Positions 56,161-64,000 of a stretch of DNA of 64,000 nt are shown here, piece by piece; within the stretch, counting starts at the first letter, position 1; each line of letters starts with the position of its first letter. The DNA comes from Sceloporus undulatus (Eukaryota; Chordata; Lepidosauria; Squamata; Phrynosomatidae): assembly GCF_019175285.1 (NCBI RefSeq), contig NC_056522.1, positions 67,970,089 to 68,034,088 on the forward strand, written 5' to 3'. A program made the position numbers and the translations under genes. The notes below the pieces were generated by a model. That model was not told the origin of the DNA. It worked only from the letters and a program-made list of their open reading frames with translations, and searched no databases.

Positions 56161-56657
56161 GTAGCCTATATCAGTGCGTCTCAGAATTTTTATCCTTGTG
56201 ACTTTGTTACATCTACTGGTATATGTGGATGTTGTGCTCCCTGTAGCTTGATATAGTACTATATATGAATAAAATATTTTGTTTGTTTAGTGTGAGTATT
56301 TTCATTCACACACTGATTTATATTCATATTTTAACCTTTTATAAGGAAATAGCTCTCCTCCCCACTCCCTGGCAGAAGCTCCTAGTACCTATCTTGGCTT
56401 TCTCTTCCCCACTAGGACAGACAAAGTTTGGGAAGTGGAGGAGGAAGAGGAAGAAGAGGAGGGATCCGGGCCTCCAAATCTCGTACCCTCCTTGAGCAAC
56501 TCTTGTGCCACTCCTTGGGATCCTGCCCCATTGTTTGAGAACCATTGGCCTGCATGCATTCCCTTGAGGTTATTGAGAAGAGCATAGTAAAACAGTTGCC
56601 AGTATTCTCTACATACATTGTGGATTATTTGCTTGTCATTTTTTCTTGTGAATCACA

Positions 56658-56890
56658 GGCCTGTTACAGACAGCCAAAATAAAGCTGCTTTGAGTCACAG
56701 TGGAGGTATGGTGTTTCAATGATGCATGAGTCCTAAGAGTCCAGAAGTCGCACCAAAGCCACACTCCAGCCCTAAGGACTGGAGCATGGCTTTGGTGTGG
56801 CTTCTGGACTCTTAGGATGCATGCATCATTGAAACACCATACCTCCACTGTGACTCGAAGCAGCTTTATTTTGGCTGTCTGTAACAGGCC
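56658..56890. mobile_element. Palindromic MITE, family B, copy 6
   Basis: Ends GGCCTGTTACAGACAGCC and GGCTGTCTGTAACAGGCC are perfect complements. ACA on both sides. 233 bp, the cleanest copy. Confidence 0.93.
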
Positions 56891-56906
56891 ACAGAGTATT
56901 AAGGTA

Positions 56907-57119
56907 CATTCAGCCCTTCTTATTCATGGATTTGTTATACACTGATTCAAGCATCCACAGTTTGAAAATGTTCAAAAATATCAAACCTTGATTTCCCATT
57001 TTTTATAAGGGACACCATTTTGCTATGTCATTATATTTAATGGGACTTGAGTATCCACGGATTTTGTTATCCACGGGGGATCTTGGAACCAAACTCCAAC
57101 GTATAACAAGAGTCCACTG
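56907..57119. mobile_element. Tigger-like MITE, family C
   Basis: CATTCAGCCCTTCTTATTC start and AAGAGTCCACTG end between TA copies. The interior CACCATTTTGCTATGTCATT is typical. Confidence 0.85.
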
Positions 57120-57124
57120 TACTA

Positions 57125-58275
57125 TCATTTACTATGAGTCTGTGTCTTAGTGATGTATGATAGCCAACAGAGGTGGTCTCTCATTATATTTTAATTAATA
57201 GAAACATCCCAGTTGTTTTTGTACCTTAGAGGATGATATAGTTGGCCTAGCAGAGATAATAGTAATTGGGAATCTTATAGATGATTACTGTATTACTTAA
57301 AAGGTTATCATGTGTGTTGAAAGACTGTTATATTGCATCTTTCAGGATGTTTTCTCCCTATTTGGTCTAAGAAATGACTGGCCATTGTAATGTTTTAAAT
57401 TATGCCTGTGTTCTATTTATCATTACTGAATTTAACAGAAATGACTATGTAATATTGAGGGATGTCTTGCTTTGTAACCAGTTGTTAATATCCCCTTGAT
57501 ATCTTAATGGAGCCTGATGTTAAGTTTTTTAGCTATACTTATTTAGGCTTAACTGGAAAGACATCTGACATTTTAGAAGACTAGCTGTTTCCTTGGGGCA
57601 TAATGCTACAAATTAAATCATGGGTCTGCTTCATCTTGCATGATGAAGAGGTCTGGAGAACTTGAAACTTTGTGCAGTGTTTTGTGGACTTTGCGTTGGC
57701 CTAAGAGATTGACCCAATAAATATTTTGATCAGGGCAAAGGTACCTCTATTTTTTGTGTGAAAAGGAATAAGTAATGCTTGAACTGTATCAACAAGGGTT
57801 GAACCTGTATATTTATCTGTGAAGGAGCTATAAAAAGTCATTGAATTAGCTGCTAGGTGGGCCTACCAGTGTCATGCCCAAATGTACTTTTTCTTGTAAC
57901 ATGTATATTTCCTTTGACAGAACCTTGAGGATAAATCAGCTATTGAGATCCTATAGAAAGCCATGTTCTGTATGTATATTTTAAAATTAAAATAAGACAG
58001 GTGGAACCAGTAGGAGAATTTCTTCTTGATTAGCAAATGAAATGCAAATGTGTACAATTTCCTTTAAAAAACACAAGTACAGCGTAGGTAATGTTTACAC
58101 TGTCTTACTGTTTCTTGACAGATGGAACTAGTGACCGTGCATTCCTGTGCATAAACAACCCACTATAGCTGTCTGCTGCTCCGATAGTCATCCCTGTATT
58201 TGCACTATGAGAGCAGCACCAGGTCTCATTATAACCATCACTGTACTGGTTACCTGAAATATAATTAAGTGCATG
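57125..58275. other. Presumed intron, unassigned
   Basis: No exon or repeat recognised. An acceptor-like TTTCTTGACAG at 58113-58123 opens no usable frame. Confidence 0.4.
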
Positions 58276-58515
58276 CACAAAGGCAGTGTTGCCAATTTCG
58301 GGAGTTTCTCCCGGAAATTGGGATTTTTAAGTGCTTTCCATTTGATTCTGGGTCTGGCTCTATTCCAGGAAGATTCAGGGACTTTTCAGCTCCAGCCCTG
58401 AGAGGGAGAGGCTATCAAAGCAATCAATCCTGTTTGGAGTCACACTAACGGTTTTCAGCCAATCAGAGAGGAGAGTGGTCGCCTCGCCCTCAGGAAAAGC
58501 TCAGCCATAATATAT

Positions 58516-58577
58516 ACACACACATATATACACAACACACACACACACGCATATATATACACACGCATACATATACA
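58516..58577. repeat. ACAC/ATAT compound microsatellite
   Basis: Alternating CACACA and ATATATA runs. Confidence 0.9.
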
Positions 58578-58749
58578 TGTCACAACAAACTACAATTCCC
58601 AGGATTCCCTGGTTTGACAAAGGAATTGCCTCCATGCTTCCAGATCAGAGCCCCAGAGAAAGAGTCTACAGTATATCAATGTTGCCAATTTAAGTCCACT
58701 TCTTCAGGTGCATTTGGATTTGATAATGATGATAATAATGGTGATGATG

Positions 58750-58845
58750 ATAGAGAAATCTTGTAGCACCTTTGAGACTCACTGAAAGAAAAGTTGGCAG
58801 CATGAGCTTTCCTAGACTTAAGCATACTTCCTCAGATGCTTGGGA
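58750..58845 (-). mobile_element. Hammerhead-like retroelement fragment inside the hAT element
   Basis: The reverse strand reads CTGAGGAAGTATGCTTAAGT, CTAGGAAAGCTCATGC, then GAGTCTCAAAGGTGCTACAA. Same block order as at 1676-1835. Confidence 0.55.
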
Positions 58846-58973
58846 ATTGTAGTTTATTGTGGCACGAGAGCTCTTTCTCACAAAACTACAATTCCCAGGA
58901 TTCCTTAGCATTGATCCAGGGCAGTTAAAGGGGTTTCAAACTGGATTATTTCTGCAGTGCGGTTGCAGCCTAT
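58841..58973. mobile_element. Family D MITE, left arm shortened
   Basis: GGGAATTGTAGTTTATTGTG pairs with ACTACAATTCCCAGGATTCC. The right end is TTTCTGCAGTGCGGTTGCAG. Confidence 0.75.
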
Positions 58974-59281
58974 CACGTTTCGGTTTGGCACAAAGCTTCT
59001 TGGACCTCCTTCATGTCAAAATAAATATCTTAAAAGTATTAGAAGGACTGAAAGATTCTTTGTTTGGTTCAATGGTAATTTTGAGAGTTGAAATAAGCTA
59101 CAATTATTTTTTATTCAATTAGGGTTACGTTTATTTGCAAAAGATCCGCCATATTAACATTACGGGAACTTTCCGGGGATTTTGACTTAATATTCCAGGT
59201 AATATGGGGGGGCATTCCGGGGATTTTGGTAAAACATGCCGGGAAATATCTTTGAGGCTCATTGGCAACACTGCACAAAGG

Positions 59282-60980
59282 TGCTGCATTAGTTGGGATG
59301 TGTGGGGAATTGCTATCCAGTGAGTGTGAAAAGAGATTCATATGTTTCTTATTTTTCTCTTTTTAAAATTTGTGGGTTAGGAAGGCACCCCATTTCTCTT
59401 GAGAATCAGACATGGTTAGCGTTGAGAAGGGAGCAATTTGTACCTTGTATGGAATTCTTATAAAATTAAAGTAGCTAACCCACTGAACCCCAGTTGTCTT
59501 GTTACTATTTGCATCTTATGAAGAGCTTTTACTTAAAGATAAATACAGGCAGGGCATCTTTCCCTTGTAAGTTGCTCTTGCACCAGTACCATGTAATGCT
59601 GCTTAGATTCTAAAAGGGCTGTCTTCTGCTTCATTCGATGCAGATACTTATCCTTGCTTGCTCCTTATTACCCACATACCCTGTGGCAAAGAAATGGGTA
59701 TATTCCAGGGATGTGCATCAATATGGATTTCTTGCTTGATTCATGTGGTATCCAGTTTGCTTTTCTAAGTGCTTTTATGCCTGGAGGTAGGGCCAAGCAA
59801 GCTCTCATGACTGACTAAATTTTTTAAATAAATAAATTACAAAGCAGTGTTCATATTGCAAATCACTTAGACCATAAGGACACAGATTAAGAAGGCTGTC
59901 TACTTAAGCTCTAATCATTGTGTATAAATTCATATTATATGTCTTGTGAAGATGTCACATGGCACACAAAGACTAAGCCAATAGCTATGTTAAAAGAAGA
60001 ACAGAAAGGTCATCTCTGTCCCCCTTCCAAAACTATGCACAGGAAAAGAATATTACAACCAGCAGCAACTCCTCTTTGCAAATTAAGTGGGGACAATGTG
60101 GCATGTAGCTATGACTAAATTCTTCTATGAGTCAGGGAGGGGTGCACTGCAGTGAATGTTTATTCCAACATGTCTGATGCATGGAGTATCTGCCTAATGA
60201 TCCTTTGCCTCCCTCAAATTTTGTGCCTAATGGTTCTGAATTTCTCAAGTAGGAAGAGGAGGTGCCCTAGTCTGAACCTAGTCTGGTGTAAGAATGAGGT
60301 TATTTTAATGAAATTTACATCCATTTTTGGACAATTTCTGTTTGCACACATTTGTGTAGTGTATCGTTATAAATAAGTGATCAGTTGGAGGCGAGCCACA
60401 AGTGAGTTAAATATTCTTTCATTTAACTTATGAAAATGAAAAAGAATAAAGGATAAATTTATGTGCATTTGGGAGTGGTGCACTCATGAACAGTATATGA
60501 TTAGAAAGGGGAATTTTTGGTAGAGTGGTTTTGTTATGACTTCTTCCTATATTGTTGCAGTTATGTATGGAAGTCTGGAAACATATGAATGGAATAAATT
60601 TCCAGATTCTTTTATAATTGATAGCCATCTCCCAGGTTAGTCATTATCAGGCAGGAAGAATGTATGTGTTTCATTCTGTTCACACACGTGTTTCTTGTGT
60701 GCTGCCTTAGTAGTATACAAATGAGATCTTCTAGTAATGATATAAGGTTTTAATTATTGAAGAATTCTAGAATCATAATTATGGCAATTTTATTTAAATT
60801 GACAAGAAACAAAACCTGATTTAAACTCTTGATTTAAATCATGTTTCCCTTTAATACTGCATGTATTTTCTAAAGTTTAGGAATTTCACATCATCTCATA
60901 TAGTTGAATCCTTCCAACCTGTGGCTATATCAGTTCCTGAAGTTACTTATAGGAATATAAGAATCTGCCTGTTGAGTAAC
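59282..60980. other. Presumed intron, unassigned
   Basis: AT-rich. No exon, RNA gene or repeat recognised. Confidence 0.4.
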
Positions 60981-60983
60981 TTT

Positions 60984-61205
60984 GGTCCAAAACACACTGC
61001 AGAAATAATCCAGTTTGAGACCACTTTACCTGTCCTGGCTCCATGCTAGGGAATCCTGGGAATTGTAGTTTATTGTGGCACCAGAGCTCCCTGACAAAGA
61101 AGCCTAAATGTCTTACAAAACTACAGTTCTCAGAATCTCCTAACATTAAGCCAGGGCAGTTAAAGCAGTCTCAAATTGGATTATTTCTGCAGTGTATTTT
61201 GGACC
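60984..61205. mobile_element. Palindromic MITE, family D, copy 7
   Basis: GGTCCAAAACACACTGCAG and CTGCAGTGTATTTTGGACC ends. Followed by TTA (61206-61208), which is also the left target copy of the family A element. Confidence 0.9.
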
Positions 61206-61208
61206 TTA

Positions 61209-61768
61209 GGTGCATTACAGACTGCCCCTTTGGGCTGGCCTGTAGGCGCGCCTTTCCCCGGTGTATTGGGGCCTCAGCTGCCAGACTGGTAGCCTCCAAG
61301 GCCCTGATCCGCCACTTTGCAGGGTGCAGGGAAGCGGCAAAAGGCCGCTTCCCCGCAGCCTGGAAAGGGGTGTCCTTGGGGCTTCAAGCCCCAAGGACAC
61401 CCCGCGGTGGCAGGGGGGAGGAGAAAGGGGCTACTTGGCCCCTTTCTCCCTTGCGTTGCTGGGCGCAGCCGTCTGAAGGCTGCGCCCAGCGACGCAAACC
61501 AGGAAAGAGCTCTGAAACAGAGCTCCTTCCTGCTCCGCACAAAGGGCGCATTAAGCGCCCTCGCGCGGAGCGATTGCATCATGACCGCGCCGCCTTGTTT
61601 GGAGCTGGTGCGTTCGTCACGCCATCATGGCAGCGGCCGTGTGGAACGGCCACCGCCATTTTGTACGCACAGAGCGCTTACTAGGGTTGGGGTGTGTGCG
61701 GAAGAACCGCCCCTTCCTAACCCTAGTACGTGCTCTGCGCGTACTTTCATGGCGGTCTGTAACCCGCC
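61209..61768. mobile_element. GC-rich MITE, family A, copy 3 (560 bp)
   Basis: Ends GGTGCATTACAGACTGCCCC and GGCGGTCTGTAACCCGCC between TTA copies (61206-61208, 61769-61771). It is the reverse of 14401-14857 with an extra GC-rich block. CCACCGCCATTTTGTACG and CTGCGCGTACTTTCATGG are shared. A 213-residue frame starting at 61043 runs through both MITEs and is not a gene. Confidence 0.92.
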
Positions 61769-61879
61769 TTAGTCTCCTTTCAGCTGCAGCTCCTTTCTTC
61801 AGCCCTGTTAACACAAAAAGAAAGTAGCAATGAAATACTTAAGATTAACTAACTGGAGCAAGAATTCAGAGACATACCC

Positions 61880-61970
61880 ATGTTAGTTTATAATATCAGT
61901 GTCCAAGGTGATGCTGTAGGACCTTTCAGACTGAGTAAAAGAAGTTGTAGCAGTAGCTTTTGTAGACTTA
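61880..61970 (-). mobile_element. Hammerhead-like retroelement fragment, 3' part
   Basis: The reverse strand reads AAGCTACTGCTACAACTTC and AGTCTGAAAGGTCCTACAGC, the downstream half of the repeat at 1676-1835. The catalytic boxes are not in the fragment. Confidence 0.5.
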
Positions 61971-62330
61971 GGGCCAGAACAGACATCCCTTAAAAGATGC
62001 CTTCAGGGCCTCATCAGAACACGGCATTTACATGCTACACACTATGGTGACACCCTAAAGCTGCCTGGAAGTCGGGCAGCTGTGCAGACATGAACAGCTT
62101 CAAGACGCTCTGGCTGTGGGGTGTTTAGATGCCACATGGCACTGGAGCATCTTGAAGTCTGTGTGGGGCTGCGGTGCAGCTGCTGAAGACGGCTTTTCCA
62201 CGGCCCCAAAAGGAGCAGATCATGGCTGCTCCTTTTTTGGCTGGGTTCAAGTCAGATTGAGGCCGCGGCGTGTGGTTCTTCAAGCTGCCCCTTCCTGTCC
62301 GTCTCTTTTGCCCTTAATGTACTTTCTCAA
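61971..62330. mobile_element. Family H repeat, copy 1
   Basis: Starts GGGCCAGAACAGACATCCC after TTA, so its end resembles families A and B. The body has TGTTTAGATGCCACATGG, GGTGCAGCTGCTGAAGACGG and GGCTGCTCCTTTTTTGGCTG. No right end found. Confidence 0.6.
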
Positions 62331-62397
62331 ATCAATATTTAAAAAACTCCTGAAAACTACTGGAACAGATAGTGCAACCTCCCAACACATTTGACAC

Positions 62398-62630
62398 CGC
62401 CTGGCTGCCCACACATGGGCTGGCTTCCAGGCACTCTGGCAGTACAGTGTTTAGACAGTGCTTGCCGCTGCAGCACCTTAAAGCTGGTTTCCAGCTGCAG
62501 CAGAGTTGAAAAGTCAGCTTTTTGTCGGTGCAAAAAGGAGCGGCTGTTTGACATTTCTTTTTTGGCTGGCAAAAAGGTGGACTGGGGTTGTGGTGTGCGG
62601 TTGCTGCATCCCCAATCCCTGTTTTTACTT
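62398..62630. mobile_element. Family H repeat, copy 2
   Basis: GGCTGGCTTCCAGGCACTC, AGTGTTTAGACAGTGCTTGC, TTTTGTCGGTGCAAAAAGG and TTTCTTTTTTGGCTGGCAAA match copies 1 and 3. Confidence 0.6.
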
Positions 62631-62639
62631 TAATTATGT

Positions 62640-63240
62640 GATGGTGAGTAATCCTTCGTTGGAGTTAAGTGTACAAGGAAAAGAAACATGCCTCTCTTCC
62701 CCAGTGACTTGAACATTTAGAAGAAATTTCCACACATGAGTGGAGGATTCATTATAATTGTGGCAGGGATGGAAAAGATAAGCATCCTTTTCCTCTGCAA
62801 TTTTCCCAGTAGGGACTATCCCTGTAATTAATTATGCAAAAGCAAGATATGAAGCTATGTACTAAGCAGACATCTAGCTTGGTTCTTAATGTATCCGGTG
62901 CTAGTTTAGTTACATACTTACATTCTGATAATTTAATATTAATCATGTTTTTTCTTAGGCGAAATTTAGTATTTCTGTTAAAAATCTAAATTAAAATTTA
63001 AGAATATCATTGGCTGTGCACAGATGGATGAAAATCAGTCTGTAATTGATGTGAACCTGGCTTCTTGTCTGTGGAATTCTGTTAGCCCAAAATGTTATGC
63101 TGTTGTTTCTTAGCTCAAAATAGAATTGCTTAATATAATGAAAGTTTATCTTTCCATTTGATATCAATCGGTTAAGTTAAATTTTCCTCTTGTTTTTGTT
63201 TCCAGTCTAATAAATATTCCTGGAGTTTGTGTTTGCCTAC
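62640..63240. other. Presumed intron, unassigned
   Basis: Nothing recognised. Confidence 0.4.
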
Positions 63241-63245
63241 ACTCT

Positions 63246-63330
63246 AAAATGGGTGGGAATCATGCAACCTCCTCAAATGTTGTTGAATTGCAATTCTCAG
63301 CAGCTGTGGAATACCTTCCCCTGGAAGGCC
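63246..63330. mobile_element. Worn hAT-like MITE, family K
   Basis: AATGGGTGGGAATCATGCAA, CCTCAAATGTTGTTGAATTG and CAATTCTCAGCAGCTGTGG. Only the left half is clear. Confidence 0.5.
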
Positions 63331-63734
63331 TGATTGATACCAACTGTAACTTCATTTCAGTACCAAGAAAACATGCCTTTTTATTAAAACATTTAACGTA
63401 TTACATATTACATATTACGTATACATATCTTCAACTGTCCTGATTTGGCAGGGACAGTTCCAATTAAACCTCTTCCCACTTTTTCAGCTGCTTTTAAGTG
63501 ATCCCAGTTTCCCTCTCCCCTCCCACTTTCCCTCTTTGTCCTCACTTTACTTCAGCTGCTCCAAACGGTCATAGTGCAAAAGTAGTTTGCACTTAATCAA
63601 CTCAACAGGGGAAAGAAGATGGGTCAGATTCTTGCCCTTCCTGGTAGGCTCACGCAAAAGCAAACTCTGGGTTGTAATAGACCAGCATAAAAAGTGGGCT
63701 TCCAACCAATATGAGAATGTGGCGTATATACGTC

Positions 63735-64000
63735 ACACGCCTCCAAGATGCCTGAAAGCCAGCTTCCTGCCTCCTGGCTACCCACATGTGGGCTGATTTC
63801 CAGAAAGTCTGGTGGCATGGTGCTTAGACGTTGCACACTGCTTAAAGCCAGCTTACAACTGCAGCAGGCCTGAAAAGCCAGCTTTTTACTGGCGGAAAGA
63901 GGAGCAGCTGTTTGCCACTTCTTTTTTGACTGACAAAAAGGCAAACTGTGGCTGCAGTATGTGGTTGCCACAGCCCCAATCCTGTTTTGTCAGGAGCATT
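63735..64000. mobile_element. Family H repeat, copy 3, cut by the window end
   Basis: TGGGCTGATTTCCAGAAAGT, GTGGCATGGTGCTTAGACG, AGCCAGCTTTTTACTGGCGG and CTTCTTTTTTGACTGACAAA. Confidence 0.6.

Larger units (their letters stand above)
58284..59273. mobile_element. 990-bp hAT-like element with perfect 8-bp target duplication
   Basis: Ends CAGTGTTGCCAATTTCGGG and GCTCATTGGCAACACTG. The duplication CACAAAGG lies at 58276-58283 and 59274-59281. Inside: ACAC/ATAT microsatellite (58516-58577), a reversed hammerhead-like repeat (58750-58845), a family D fragment (58841-58973) and GGCATTCCGGGGATTTTGG near the right. No transposase frame; non-autonomous, with later insertions. Assigned to hAT from the 8-bp duplication and CAG...CTG ends; family unknown to me. 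Confidence 0.85.

Noticed and set aside
58113-58160. Acceptor-like TTTCTTGACAG followed by ATGGAACTAGTGACC
   Set aside because: The frame stops after ten codons, other phases also stop soon, and no donor is seen.
61043-61772. 213-residue and 151-residue frames
   Set aside because: They read through a D MITE and a family A MITE in succession.
1-64000. LTR retrovirus-like or Polinton elements
   Set aside because: I found no paired LTRs, primer-binding site, gag, protease, integrase or capsid-like frame; every RT block belongs to LINE clades (L2-like, CR1, BovB).

Overview
The window is vertebrate nuclear DNA, and its repeats point to a squamate reptile, most likely a lizard. It combines BovB (RTE) LINEs, L2- and CR1-type LINEs, a tRNA-derived SINE ending in CAACAACAAC (ACA/Squam type), a 5S-rRNA-derived SINE, a Sauria-type SINE, a SPIN hAT element and many palindromic MITEs. 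Long (TAA)n, (GATA)n and (GAAA)n microsatellites fit the same picture. I find no complete protein-coding host gene, no LTR element, no CRISPR array and nothing prokaryotic. Nearly all open frames are chance frames or lie inside transposons.

The one host feature I can support is a CpG island near 45.0-45.35 kb. It has an inverted CCAAT box, a CACGTGAC site, an NRF1-like site, a CAG run and a strong splice donor (CAG|GTAAGG). It looks like the promoter and non-coding first exon of a plus-strand gene whose later exons I cannot see; intron 1 would then cover the last 18.7 kb.

Layout. 0-5 kb: a hammerhead-like repeat, an L2-like LINE fragment, two adjacent MITEs, and a BovB copy split by insertions. 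5-23 kb: scattered MITEs, SINEs and LINE tails with long unassigned stretches. 23-27.4 kb: a 5'-truncated L2-like LINE (minus strand) whose 3' UTR carries a 1.2-kb palindromic Tigger-like element. 27.5-40 kb: clustered SINEs and MITEs, a 0.9-kb element holding a minisatellite, a CR1 split by a MITE, and a BovB split by two MITEs. 40-45 kb: another BovB and mostly unassigned DNA. 45-53 kb: the CpG island, a hAT-like element, a CR1 inserted in an L2-like LINE, the best preserved LINE (49.7-51.9 kb) and a LINE with two nested insertions. 53-64 kb: a three-level nest ending in SPIN, a 990-bp hAT element with a perfect 8-bp target duplication, and GC-rich MITEs.

My labels for MITE families: A, GC-rich, 3-bp TWA target (PIF/Harbinger-like); B, 233-bp perfect palindrome with a related end; C, Tigger-like, TA target, CAGT ends; D, TTA target, GGTCCAAAACAC ends; H, K and others as described. 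Family names rest on remembered consensus sequences; boundaries and target duplications were read directly from the sequence.
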